Shown: positions 17,801 to 26,317 of the stretch, piece after piece
Numbering within the stretch: the first letter of the stretch is position 1
Layout of the letters: each line of letters opens with the position of its first letter
Source: Nematopogon swammerdamellus
Lineage: Eukaryota > Arthropoda > Insecta > Lepidoptera > Adelidae
Direction of reading: 5' to 3'
Length of the DNA: 64,000 bases
Assembly (NCBI GenBank): GCA_946902875.1
Contig: OX336359.1
Span: forward strand, 2,604,001 to 2,668,000
Made by a program: the position numbers and the translations under genes
Notes under the pieces: model-generated
Database searches by the model: none
Seen by the model: the letters and a program-made list of their open reading frames with translations, nothing else
Told to the model about the DNA's origin: nothing

Positions 17801-20714
17801 CCGTAGAAATAATTTTTAAATTACAGACAGTTTTTCAAGCACTTAAACTTTCAAAAGCCTTTTTCTCAAAACTAGAATTCTTGCAGATAACTCGTTTTTG
17901 AAGAATGCCCTCGATTTGCTCTCGCGCTCAGTCCGGCCCCGACCTTGACAGCGAAACTACGCGTCTGTTTTTTTTGTTGAATTACGTAGTGTGTGCGCGC
18001 AGTGTGCCACATATGTACATAAATAAATGCTTTATATCCCATACAAATCCAATAATCCGGCAGTTCCAGCAATCCGGCATAGGCGCAAAAATTTGGGTGC
18101 CGGATTACCGAGCGCCTACTGTATTTGCATTACCTTTTCCGCCCAAATAAGCATTTTGAATTTGAATTATCGCAGGTACAAAGCCAAAACTCCCTCGTCA
18201 ACAACCAAGACACCTTCGGCGCGCGGGCGCGGCCGGCGCTCCATGTTCAAGAGGCAACCGTTGAAGGCGCCCACCGCCACCGCCACCGTTGTCACTAGCG
18301 ATTCCATCTTCTACAAGGTACCTACATTTCTCAAGAGCATGACGAACGAATACAGTCGTGGAAGGAATAGAGTTAAACACTTCTTTGGCGTGACCCTCCC
18401 CATCCGCCTCACTTTCTCCCCCCCCCCCCCCCCCCCTCCACTCGCCCTTCCCCTGCCACTCCCCCTTACCCTCACACCCCTCTCCCTTCCTCTTCCCGTC
18501 ACACTCACTGTCCCCCTTCCCCTCACACTTTCCCTCCCAAATTATTTGTATGCGGTGACGATGACCATGATGACGTTTTTTTCTGAGTTTACTCCCCAAT
18601 TTTCATTTTTAGGGTTCCGTATCCGGTACGGGACCCTATTACTAAGCCTACACCGTCTGTCTGTCTGTCCGAAGGCTGTATCTCTTGAACCGTAATAGGT
18701 AGCCTGTTGACATTTTCACAGAATGTGTTATTGTGGCCGATATAACAACAAATAATAAAAATAAGAAAAAGTAAAAAATTCACGGGCGTTCCCGTAGAAG
18801 AAACTAAAAAGTGCATGCGCGCCATCTACCGAAAAGAGTATGACGCATTTTAACTAATCATGAATTTTAACTAATATGAAACATTTTATTAACACGCCAT
18901 AGATGGCGTGAGTGGCGCTGACAATGACATGGAGATACGGAACCCTCGGTCCGCGAGTTCGACTCGCACTTGGCCAGCTTTTTTTTCATATTATATTTTC
19001 ATAATGCACATAAAAAAATATAATTTCAAAAAAATGCTAAAATCTTTCTTCCAGGGCAGCTACCTTCAAGTCGGCGACATAGTCTCGATGGTGGACGTCT
19101 CGGGCGACACGTACTACGCGCAGCTGCGCGGCTTCATGACGGATCAGTACTGCGAGAAGAGCGCCGTGGTAACCTGGCTGCTGCCCACGAAGGCCAGCCC
19201 TCCGCCCGAACAGCGCTTCGATCCCGCCACTTACATTATTGGTGGGATTTTTTTCGCCTTATACATTTATTTGGTTTCCGTACCGTAGTAGGGGTACGGG
19301 GAAGCGTATTTTTTTTTTATGGAAACTGACAAGGATGGCCAAATCACCTACAACATCCGTGATGTCAGCCCATGACAGAATTGAAGGGAAGCACTGACAT
19401 AGTTGGAGAGGCGACCCTCGAAGTTGTGCAGGAGTATGTCTATCTTGGACAAACCATCCAGCTAGGGAAGCACAACTTTGACAAGGAGGCCAACAGAAGG
19501 ATTCAGCTAGGCTGGGCGGCATTTGGGAAACTCCGCCACATCTTTTTATCCTCCATCCCACAGTCATTGAAGACGAAGGTTTTCAATCAGTGCGTTCTGC
19601 CAGTAATGACGTATGGAGCGGAAACGTGGACCCTGACGATGGGCCTGGTCCACAAATTTAAAGTCGCTCAGCGAGCTATGGAAAGAGCAATGCTCGGCAT
19701 TTCTTTGACTGATAAAATCCGTAACGACGTGATACGTCAAAGAACTAAGGTAGTCGACATTGCTAAGAAAATAAGCAAGCTGAAGTGGCAGTGGGCTGGG
19801 CACATCTGTCGCAGACCCGACAACCGATGGGGTAGATGGGTGCTCGAATGGAGGCCACGTACAAGCAAACGTAGCGTGGGACGCCCCCCGGCTAGGTGGA
19901 CAGATGACCTAAAAAAGGTAGCCGGGAGTGGATGGATGAGAAGAGCGGAAGACCGCGTGTGGTGGCCTGCCTCGGGAGAGGCCTATGTCCAGCAGTGGAC
20001 CGATACAGGCTGATGATGATGATGACTGACATAGAACCTAGTTCACCCGGTGTTACGGGCTGACATCACGGATGTTGTAGGTGATGTAGCCAACCAAGTC
20101 AGTTTCCATAAAAACAAATTTTAAAAAAAATATTGATTTTAGTAAAAATTTAACTATGATCAAATATCGAACATCGATGTTTTCCATCGATAAATGTCGA
20201 ACATCGATGTCATTATTAAAATTGTGTAATCCCTAGCCAGTGCTCTAACCAGTATAGAGCGTTCCAACTAAAAGTTCCCTTCACCGTTATGTTGGCTCCA
20301 CTGTCAGTGCTTAAATTCGTGCTGCCAGATTGTGAAGATTATATTACTTAATCATGTAATCGGTATTTATCGTACAAAAAATACGGTAATTACTGTTAAT
20401 TACGGGTAAATCTGTACACATAGCAACCCTCAACGCTGTTTTGACAGGTAGACAGTGGAGCCAACATAACGGCGAAGGGAACTTTTAGTTGGAACGCTCT
20501 CTAGACTGCCTGACACTAAAATTTTTACATTTCCTTCTTTTCTGCAGGTCCCGAAGAGGAGTTGCCCCGTAAGCTAGAAGTGATGGAGTTCATAATGCAC
20601 GCGCCCTCAGACTACTATCGATGCCAAACAGCGCCGTATCCGCTGCACGATCGATCCGAACCGTTCATATGGACCTCACTCGAACCGGTCGACCGTGACT
20701 TTACGTTGGAATGA
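11754..20714 (+). CDS. GATAD1: GATA zinc finger domain-containing protein 1, five exons
   Basis: Exons join as 11754-11897, 12527-12657, 18176-18317, 19055-19241 and 20548-20714, giving 256 codons and a stop. All junctions are GT-AG and keep frame. The N-terminus holds an atypical GATA finger, C6-x2-C9-x16-C26-x2-C29. A basic Ser/Thr/Arg-rich linker follows (RGRGRRSMFKRQPLKAP, about residues 108-124). Then comes the conserved C-terminal region (SIFYKGSYLQVGD, YYAQLRGFMTDQYCEKSA, FDPATYIIGPEEELPRKLE, EFIMHAPSDYY). These blocks match my memory of vertebrate GATAD1 (about 269 aa) in order and spacing. The human protein is a chromatin factor in a SIN3/KDM5-type complex recruited to H3K4-methylated promoters; the same role here is inferred. 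Exons are GC-rich against AT-rich, repeat-filled introns. Confidence 0.95.
11941..12077. repeat. Foldback MITE-like inverted repeat in GATAD1 intron 1
   Basis: Arms 11941-11978 and 12040-12077 are near-perfect reverse complements (38 bp, starting ATTACTTGTCTGTTTCTGG) around a 61 bp GC-rich centre. It starts 44 bp after exon 1. No target duplication was resolved. Confidence 0.88.
12140..12260 (+). mobile_element. tRNA-headed SINE fragment (type S) in intron 1
   Basis: Contains the B-box region (GGTTTGAATCC) and the following 'tttacgtgcatacct..ctgctgcttcac' block also present at 35079 and 60574. The A-box side is degraded. Confidence 0.65.
12527..12657 (+). CDS. GATAD1: GATAD1 exon 2
   Basis: It follows the acceptor 'gtgtgcag' and ends CACCAG|GTACCT, phase 2. 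It encodes an acidic, Gly/Pro-rich stretch ending KGVRKSTRSTR, which is completed by the first base of exon 3. Confidence 0.9.
12710..13495 (-). mobile_element. CR1/Jockey-type LINE 3' end, split by an insertion
   Basis: Minus-strand coding end and 3' UTR as at 16733-17507, in two blocks (13495-13299 and 12871-12710), with one copy of the split point ACACCCAG on each side of the 411 bp insertion. The LINE terminates at 'gtttacataaaaaaa' on the minus strand near 12712. Confidence 0.85.
12880..13290. mobile_element. 411 bp insertion with 8 bp target duplication, unclassified
   Basis: Flanked by ACACCCAG (12872-12879 and 13291-13298) and absent from the other copies of the LINE. The ends share only AACGACG/CGTCGTT as possible inverted termini. 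An 8 bp duplication would suit a hAT- or P-like element. No frame is recognisable. Confidence 0.7.
13516..14101. mobile_element. MITE with TTAA flanks in GATAD1 intron 2
   Basis: Terminal inverted repeats of about 31 bp: AGGTGGCGACTGACATGAGC on the left, and the same, one A shorter, read from the right. TTAA lies directly outside both (13512-13515, 14102-14105). TTAA is the target of piggyBac- and Kolobok-type elements. The right end also folds on itself (gagcatttgctc ... gagcaaatgctc). No transposase frame is left. Confidence 0.8.
14302..14690 (+). mobile_element. SINE-A, full length, in GATAD1 intron 2
   Basis: Complete head (TAGCTCAGTGG A box, TACTTGGATGGGTGACCGC 5S-like block), complete body and A-tail (tttacataaaaaaaaa). 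Confidence 0.92.
15048..15087. repeat. Hairpin in the left end of the pogo-like element
   Basis: CCGCTCTATAATCCGGCA pairs with TGCCGGATTATAGAGCGG around a 4-base loop. It looks like an inverted duplication of the subterminal motif. Confidence 0.85.
15960..16718 (+). pseudogene. Acidic frame of an unidentified transposon protein, interrupted
   Basis: A frame from 15960 (recognisable from about 16060: SSELDEEQIRMADELNNLF, DLSDEDPTFKPYELP) is broken at about 16252 by an antisense LINE 3' end. A frame with similar codon use resumes at 16482 (NNVAKKNDLVKLCTKGVIP, then AWFKALATSS). The two parts may be one original gene of the surrounding element. I do not recognise the family. Confidence 0.4.
16252..16467 (-). 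mobile_element. R2/NeSL-like LINE, short 3' end insertion
   Basis: On the minus strand this matches 44733-44955, the last codons (GREREVESGTGG) and 3' UTR of the LINE there. It is 5' truncated to about 216 bp and interrupts the frame described at 15960-16718. Confidence 0.85.
16733..17507 (+). mobile_element. CR1/Jockey-type LINE, C-terminal RT fragment with 3' UTR
   Basis: Reads SEHLDLLGTIISKDVVF, LLYKTQIMPVMEYCSHSWEG and SIQRRAIRLVGDP. After a frameshift near 17130 it continues LRRVTQHPFVVD, TATVWNRLRASVFPEFFNLG and NRLDSLATDRKSAG, then a stop. The 3' UTR ends 'gtttacataaaaaaaa'. The copy is 5' truncated and sits inside the pogo-like element. Confidence 0.88.
18176..18317 (+). CDS. GATAD1: GATAD1 exon 3
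   Basis: The acceptor is 'tatcgcag|G' and the end AAG|GTACCT, phase 0. It encodes YKAKTPSS, the basic RGRGRRSMFKR patch and the conserved SDSIFYK that runs into exon 4. Confidence 0.93.
18413..18537 (+). repeat. Polypyrimidine tract with a long C run in GATAD1 intron 3
   Basis: About 120 bases almost entirely C and T, beginning with a run of about 19 C and continuing as CCTT/CACT variants. It lies about 95 bp after exon 3. Such a tract can form triplex DNA. The Gly/Glu-rich minus-strand frame over it is an artefact. Confidence 0.85.
18612..18980 (+). mobile_element. 'gggttccgta ... ggccagc' dispersed repeat in intron 3
   Basis: Starts gggttccgtatccggtacgg, contains a (CTGT)n run and 'ctcttgaaccgtaataggta', and ends 'tcgcacttggccagc'. 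The same element, inverted and with an expanded microsatellite, lies at 31497-31998. It is a SINE- or LINE-end-like repeat I associate with Lepidoptera. Confidence 0.75.
19055..19241 (+). CDS. GATAD1: GATAD1 exon 4
   Basis: The acceptor is 'tttcttccag|GGC' and the end ATTATTG|GTGGGA, phase 1. It encodes the conserved core GSYLQVGDIVSMVDVSG, YYAQLRGFMTDQYCEKSA and FDPATYIIG. Confidence 0.95.
19316..20110. mobile_element. Two SINE ends flanking an RTE insertion in GATAD1 intron 4
   Basis: 19316-19374 is the SINE 3' end in minus orientation. 19383-19402 and 20025-20110 are the SINE body and 3' end in plus orientation, split by the RTE copy. The junction of two opposite SINE 3' parts at about 19378 is a snap-back arrangement. 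Confidence 0.75.
19403..20024 (+). mobile_element. RTE-type LINE, 5'-truncated, frame intact, with target duplication
   Basis: The direct repeat ACTGACATAG flanks the copy (19393-19402, 20025-20034) and lies in the SINE body. The frame is open to the stop at 20013 (YVYLGQTIQLG, LPVMTYGAETWTLT, KLKWQWAGHICRRPD, KRSVGRPPARWTDDL, EAYVQQWTDTG). It ends in (TGA)n, the typical RTE tail. It encodes only the C-terminal RT region. The clean frame and exact duplication suggest a young insertion. Confidence 0.92.
20256..20500. mobile_element. Small MITE with 50 bp terminal inverted repeats in GATAD1 intron 4
   Basis: Arms 20256-20305 and 20451-20500 (AGAGCGTTCCAACTAAAAG...) pair over 50 bp with about one mismatch. 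Length is 245 bp and it ends 47 bp before exon 5. A clear target duplication was not resolved. Confidence 0.9.
20548..20714 (+). CDS. GATAD1: GATAD1 exon 5 with stop codon
   Basis: The acceptor is 'ctttctgcag|GT'. It encodes PEEELPRKLEVMEFIMHAPS, then DYYRCQTAPYPLHD and a C-terminus ending DRDFTLE. The stop TGA is at 20712-20714. Confidence 0.95.
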
Positions 20715-20779
20715 ATAGACTGTGTTGTGCGGAAATATGGATTTTAGATAGTAAGAGTGGTTTAGATGTAAGGTTTTGG

Positions 20780-20785
20780 AATAAA
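20780..20785 (+). promoter_or_regulatory. GATAD1: GATAD1 polyadenylation signal
   Basis: AATAAA lies 66 bp after the stop codon and is followed by a T-rich stretch, giving a short 3' UTR of about 90 bases. Confidence 0.8.
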
Positions 20786-20844
20786 TTATTTTACTAGTAA
20801 GTAAATGTGCTTTTATTGATTATCTATTAACTTGAAATGGGCAA

Positions 20845-20973
20845 GCATTCTCTAACGTCCTACCGTCAACGTCGGTGACGCTGACTAGTTATGTCTCTGT
20901 CTAATTATATGAACTAGACAGAGACATAACTAGTCAGCGTCACCGACGTTGACGGTAGGACGTTAGAGAATGC
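20845..20973. repeat. Perfect palindrome with 59 bp arms downstream of GATAD1
   Basis: Arms 20845-20903 and 20915-20973 are exact reverse complements around an 11-base loop. The arms are of mixed base composition, not simple repeats. The structure starts about 60 bp after the poly(A) signal. Confidence 0.97.
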
Positions 20974-22454
20974 CCCCTGTGGCCTAGCACTAATAGGTAT
21001 AAGTCGATGCTTGAACAACAATATTGGGTAATTCGCAGAGGTTCCATGGAACAGTTCCATATGGAACAAATGCGATTTTTTTATTAGCAGTAGTTCCGTA
21101 GATAGTGTAAACGGAACTAACGCGAATTTTATTTTTCTCACTAGTTCCGGACTATTTATTTATTTTCCTACTAGTTTTACTCTTTTATATTTTTTTTAGT
21201 AGTTTAACCTTTTGCCGTTGGAGCGCCGATATCGGTCGCTTTATACATTATACCTTTACGAATGGAGCGGCCGATATCGGCCGCTTTCTTTTTTTTCTTT
21301 GTTTTGTTGGGTGGCCCCAACGAAATTATTTTATTCTTTTATCTCACTCAGCCGTGTGTATTTGAAAGTGACGAATTCAAATAGTAGAATAAATTTCCCT
21401 TTAGGCGACAACCATTCCCCCATAGAGAAATGTCAGATTTACCGCCCTGTCAGTGTCATCAAGACAGCGGTTATAATAGGAGGGTGTTGTACGTTGCTCT
21501 TCTGTTTTCGGGTTTGCTGAGTGTTTTTTTGTGCAGATGAACCCATAAGTGATGTTTTTTCTCTTTTTCATTATATTCCGGATGTATTGAGTGCATTTTT
21601 TTTGTTTGTGCTGAGTTGATCTGAATTTTTCGTAAAAATACTAAGAAAATGCCTCCTTTTCGGTACCAATTTCGGCTGTTTTTAGAGGCTTGTTTCTCGA
21701 TATAAATCCGTTTTCTGGATAAAGTGAGGTGATAGAAGTGTTATTTAGTTCCTGTAGTTGAAATAATATATGCCGTATAGTGTTTGTATACAGTACATTT
21801 ACGAGAAATAAGCAATTTTTGTGACCTAGTTTTCTCCATACAAACAATACAAACCATACAAGTTTCCACATACAAATTTTATTGTGAACGACACGGGGGG
21901 CTGCTGATACACAAGAAAGGTATGATTACGTCCGTTATTTATTAGTGTTTATAATAAAAATACTATATGACCGATTGGCGGTCTAATAAATTTATAAAAA
22001 AAAAAACCTGAGAGAGGTTGCGATTTTCACATAGAACAACTTTACAAAATAATTTTGTCACCTAGAATACGTAATGTAAATAAAAAAATGCCATTTATAG
22101 CTAGAATATTTATATGTAAATACAATCCATATGTTATTTCATGAAGTTTTATGGAAAAATCTTCCAAAATGATTTTTTTTCGAGAGTAATGCGCCGGCGC
22201 CGATCGCGGCGCGCCACCTGGTGTAGCAGAAGGATTGTTTTGGTTAATGCTTCCAGAGCCAAAGGGTTGGTATACGATTCTTACAAGTCCCAGATCAGTA
22301 TGATTGAACGAGGAAACAAAAATGAAAAAGCTTAAAAGGCCAGGCCAATGCTATTAAAATCATATTAATAGCAATTAAATATATGTTGAAAGTAACAGAA
22401 GTAAATAAAGTTTTTTGCACAGTTTTCGTGGATCAACTCCATGATGCGGAACAA
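20974..22454. other. Unassigned AT-rich region with CGATATCGG palindromes
   Basis: 21205-21285 holds TTAA-CCTTTTGCCG and two CGATATCGG motifs; the second is a 20 bp perfect palindrome (AGCGGCCGATATCGGCCGCT, 21266-21285). This could be one end of a piggyBac-like element, but I did not find the other end. 21041-21066 repeats GTTCCAT-nn-GGAAC. No gene is recognisable; the minus frame 21641-21871 has no known motif. Confidence 0.4.
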
Positions 22455-22670
22455 ATGAGAATTTTTCGCCTGGTACACTTATCCCTACCAAGCTATCCAC
22501 CCTGGTACGGATAAGTGGAAAAATATGCCACTTATCCCTACCAGTAGGGACAGGTGGAAAGTGGATACTCTGAGTTCACTTATCCCTACTATAAAATTTC
22601 ACCAATAAGGTTTCGACCAGCGGTATCATTTAAAAGATTTTGTAAAATATTAATTTCAGAATAAACTGTT
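22455..22670 (+). repeat. Dispersed repeat with 'cacttatccctac' units
   Basis: Several direct and inverted copies of CACTTATCCCTACCA lie at 22475-22588. Then a 66 bp block (aataaggtttcgaccagcgg...) follows, which is present inverted at 58931-58996. There the array in front of it uses a different unit, GTGCAGTAGTGC-like. The repeat type was not identified. Confidence 0.6.
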
Positions 22671-22683
22671 TCAAAATTAATTT

Positions 22684-23612
22684 CTGATTACCTGGGTGTT
22701 ACATTGGATGATAGGCTGTCCTGGGAAAAACACATAGAGGTACTTACTGGAAGGGTTAGACGACTTATATATGTATTTAAAGGGTTACGAAATGTACTAG
22801 ATAAAACTACCCTTCGTACGGTTTACCTGGCTCTGTGTCAGTCCCTGCTTACTTATTGCATATCTTCCTGGGGAAGTGCGGCAAATACGCACCTGCTGAA
22901 GGTCGAGCATTCACAAAGAGTGGTGCTAAGAGTGATGTTAAGGAAGCCTTTCCGATATCCCACTCACCAACTTCTGAGTGAAAGCAACCTCCTAAGCGTG
23001 CGCAAGCTATTTATTGCAGAAATAATAGGGCATCAGAAATGTCAAGACGTACAAATTAGGTCTACGCACAATCACGAAACTAGATTCGCAAATCAAGTAG
23101 CAGTCCCGGCTACGAGGACTAGTTTTGCACAGCGCTTTGCATGGTTTCTGGGTCCGTATATTTACAACAGAGTTGATAGGGTATTAGGAATAAGGAAAAT
23201 TACAAGATATCATTGTAAAATAAAAGTGAATAGTTGGCTTATTAAAATAAACTACGAAGCTACTCAACTACAACTCTCGGTTGTGGCCTAAAGGCAAAAC
23301 AAGATGTACGTAGGTACTTGATTATTACATAAAAATAAAAAATAAAAATATTCAAAATAATTAAACTCACAGTACACACCACACTACACTACACACTACA
23401 CCACACCACATCACACCACAATACACCACCACACACCACCACACAGCACACCACATCTCACATTTCTATAGAATATATACCCAAGTGAAATACACCTTAC
23501 TGAATACCTCTCCTTCATATTACAGCCATGAAGCTAGTTTAGAGGAGAGGGAATGCAAATTGTTGTATGTAAAATGGTATTAATAAACATTTCATTTCAT
23601 TTCTTTTTCATT
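22684..23612 (+). mobile_element. CR1/Jockey-type LINE, C-terminal RT fragment with 3' UTR
   Basis: An open frame reads [48 protein letters not shown] and WFLGPYIYNRVDRVLG to a stop at 23291. The 3' UTR holds an AC-rich microsatellite (23370-23462) and ends in 'atttcatttcattt'. Related fragments lie at 27680, 43710 (minus) and 56150. The frame is intact but strongly 5' truncated. Confidence 0.88.
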
Positions 23613-23804
23613 TTTCAAGGGGGGGTCAAGTGACTTGTGACGAAACGTGACAAGGGGGGACGGGGGGGGGGGGGGGGGTTAAGAATGACGTCACTAAATC
23701 ATTGTCAATGTAAATCGGCTCGGCGGGGCACTGGGCACTGCCCCAGTCAATATGACGTGTAATCTGGCATCTACGGGTTTCTAAAGAGTCAAACTATTGT
23801 TTTT

Positions 23805-23985
23805 TTTTTATGGAAACTGACACGGTTGGCTACATCACCCACAACATCCGTGATGTCCATAACACCGTGTGAACTTGGTGCCACGTCAGCGCTTCCCTTC
23901 GGTCGTGCCGGTTACACTAAACTGGACGGAAAACACAAATTATTTACATAGCCGTTTCGACCGACCTTTCATTCATATAACAGTG
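23805..23985 (-). mobile_element. SINE body fragment in duplicated block
   Basis: Minus-strand 3' end and part of the common SINE body. The same fragment is at 49689-49870 in the second copy. Confidence 0.85.
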
Positions 23986-24369
23986 TAATGTACCAGTTGT
24001 TGTGTTCTGGTGCAAGTAGTATTTGTCCGTTTAGAAATCTCCAGGTCTATTTTGTAACCTCCAGGTCCTTTCTGGAGTTTACAAGTTTATTGAATGTGGT
24101 TTTATACTAGGTAGCTGAGGTCGCAAATTGCTGGTAAGCTTAACGTGTAGGCTGAGTTAAAACACGAGTTTTAGTAAAGAATTTAGTGTAAAAAGATTCT
24201 AAATTTACTTGTTTGTTTTATTTTAATTTATTTTTTTAAAGAAAAAGCGATTTTGATAAGAAAGTATATTTAATAAACAATACAAATTACAATGAATCTT
24301 AATTTTACTCTTCTAATCCTTAATTCTAAAAGGGCCCTGATGTTTGCCAGCATGTGATCAGGCATGCCC

Positions 24370-24890
24370 TCAATGAGGTTCTATAATTATCTCATTTTGA
24401 GGAATGTCCTCCCACACCTCCATAACGGCAGCTCTCAGCTCCGGAAATGTTTCTGGAGGGTTCGGGACCCGCTTTACGCGCCTTGTAAGCATGTCACAGA
24501 CGTGTTCAATAGGATTGAGGTCTGGGCTGAGAGCTGGCCATCTCATTGTTGGTATGCCGACCTCTTCCAGATACTCGGTTACCACTCTCGCTGCATGCGG
24601 TCGGGCATTATCATGCATCAACATGAAGTTTTGCTCCCCTATGAACTCCTGGAATGGCTGGACGTTTTCCATAAGGATATCCCTTATGTACTGGTCGCCG
24701 GTTAGTCGACCGTTGACGATGACCAGCTCCGTATGACCCTCCTGGCATATCCCTCCCTCCCCCGTAATTGAGCCACCATGGTAGCTCACGGTTTGGCGAG
24801 CAATTACCCCTATGACGCGCTCTTCAAGGAGAACCAAGTATTGGACGTAAGACAGTCCCACATGCTGAGACTCGCGTCTTACTCCCACAT
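24370..24890 (-). pseudogene. Tc1-like transposase, C-terminal half, copy 1
   Basis: On the minus strand: VIARQTVSYHGGSITGEGG, NFMLMHDNARPHAARVV, MRWPALSPDLNPIEHVCDML and ETFPELRAAVMEVWEDIPQN. The second catalytic Asp (HDN) and the catalytic Glu (NPIE) are 34 residues apart, the DD34E pattern of Tc1. The N-terminal DNA-binding part and first Asp are missing, and the C-terminus is frameshifted near 24390. Confidence 0.9.
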
Positions 24891-24920
24891 CAATACTCAT
24901 ATCCACATACCTATTACCTA

Positions 24921-25140
24921 CGCACAAACACGAGACACTGCTGCGACGACAGGACACCACTCTCGCCAAACAAACTCATCGCACCACATTTTTCCGACAA
25001 TCACACGTTTATCTGGCCCCCACCTTTATAATAAAATACCGCAAACGCTTAAACAAGTTGTCAATATAAAGCAGTTCAAATTAAGTGTAAGAAATAGGCT
25101 TTTCTCAATTAACAGAGCAGCATGTGAAAACATTTAATTA
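24921..25140 (+). mobile_element. LINE C-terminal fragment
   Basis: Reads THHSRQTNSSHHIFP-like, then SGPHLYNKIPQTLKQVVNIK and FKLSVRNRLFSI before a stop at 25137. This resembles the very end of CR1/RTE-group RT proteins ('..YNxLPxxI..FKxxLKxxL'). It is short and 5' truncated. Confidence 0.55.
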
Positions 25141-25216
25141 ACACAACTATTTATACATATCTTATTACTATAATAAAATAGATTATTCCTGATATAAACC
25201 TATCTTATTTATTATA

Positions 25217-25873
25217 CACGGTGAACAAAAAACCTGTCGAACACCCGAAGGCAGGAAGTACAGTTTCAGATACTGAATCGGATAGGCTAGTTTTTTTTTC
25301 GAAATTGTTATGAAACTATGCCCTTTTTCAATTATTCCTAAGTATCAAGATGTCTTTAAATAACTAAATTATGTCTGCATGCCATCATAACAGTGAGGTG
25401 AAGTTAAACTCTATTACCTACTACGCCTTAAGCACGTGATATCAGTTTTCTAGGTACCTACCTAGGTAATATTCTAAAACTTATTAGGTATGCAAAATAA
25501 TAGTTTGTTGCACACTAACAGACCTCAGAGCACTTACCGACTTCATTTTCAGTACAGAAGACAAAAAACAATATTAAAATCGGCCAATTATTTTACAAAG
25601 AATTTCACTAAAGACATAAGAACACGCTGTCTGCCTTCACTTAATTTAATACCGCCTCAAGATAATTTATGACACTGGCGGCGAGGCGGCGGCGGGCGCT
25701 TTGTGTAGCGCGCGCGCCGCCTAGAGTAAAGAATTTTGCATTAGAAGTAAAAGGTCGTGATACAAATTAAATTTTTTTGTTGAAAATTTTTGTCCGAATA
25801 AAAAAAAAACCTAGCCTATCCGATTCAGTATCTGAAAGTGTACTTCCTGCCTTCGGGTGTTCGACAGGTTTTT
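25217..25873. mobile_element. TA-flanked MITE with about 84 bp inverted ends, copy 2
   Basis: Same element as 5296-6214, without the inner SINE. The left end with its TA (25215-25216) is intact. The right end lacks its last 14 bp or so, where it joins the block 'ataatacatgggtcgtt' also present at 51616. Confidence 0.9.
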
Positions 25874-25948
25874 ATAATACATGGGTCGTTATTTCGTTCA
25901 AATTTCCATGTTTACACAGAATTTTTTTATTAATATATTTGTGTTTAC

Positions 25949-26018
25949 AGTGTGTCCCAGAAACCGACGATAATCCTTTGACAGCTGATAGGGCTGCTAA
26001 TTATCTCTCAGAATATCA
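25949..26018 (+). mobile_element. Fragment of mariner inverted end
   Basis: gtgtcccagaaaccgacgat ... gggctgctaattatctctca matches the outer end of the palindromic mariner at 38579-40382. Only the end is present, at the left border of the zinc-finger duplication block. Confidence 0.8.
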
Positions 26019-26317
26019 AATTTTCTCAATATATCTTTCAATGTAACTCCACACATATCAATGCGCTCATTCCACAGCCTTTATTCTGCTTTCATTCTTC
26101 GTGTCCCATGCCATGCCATTCACATGTGAGATAAACAATGTGGATTTTAAAAAAATTAGATTTAAGCGAAAAAATATATTTTGCAAAAATATCACTTTGT
26201 GTGGTCGTTCACCATTGAGTTACCATGGGGGCATTTCAAGAATAATTAACTGAAAACTATTTTTGGAAATACCGCATAGGTGTGGTCATTCACCTGTATG
26301 AGTAAACATATGCCTAT

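Larger units (their letters stand above)
14973..18121. mobile_element. pogo/Tigger-like DNA transposon remnant in GATAD1 intron 2
   Basis: The ends are inverted repeats built on GTAGGCGCTCGGTAATCCGG, flanked by TA (14971-14972, 18122-18123). The subterminal regions repeat AATCCGGCA several times, as pogo-group ends do. Further in, 'aaacgagttatctg' (left, 15130) and 'cagataactcgttttt' (right, 17883) also pair. Between them are decayed frames and later LINE insertions. No CENP-B-like transposase is recognisable. Confidence 0.8.
23608..24920. repeat. Tandem segmental duplication, Tc1-bearing block, copy 1
   Basis: Starting at 'tttttcaagggggggtcaag' (also 48250), and almost continuously from 'aagaatgacgtcac' (23684) to 'acatacctatt' (24914), it matches 49562-50806. 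Both copies contain the same SINE body piece and the same truncated Tc1 gene, so these insertions predate the duplication. A G run at 23646-23680 has expanded here relative to copy 2. Confidence 0.9.

Noticed and set aside
18198..18599. Minus-strand frame of 133 codons, Gly/Glu/Lys-rich
   Set aside because: It is the antisense of the polypyrimidine tract and of GATAD1 exon 3; the composition follows from the simple sequence.
18027..18695. Plus-strand frame of 222 codons
   Set aside because: Covers exon 3 but reads through the donor into the C/T tract and a repeat; the conserved protein requires splicing at 18317.
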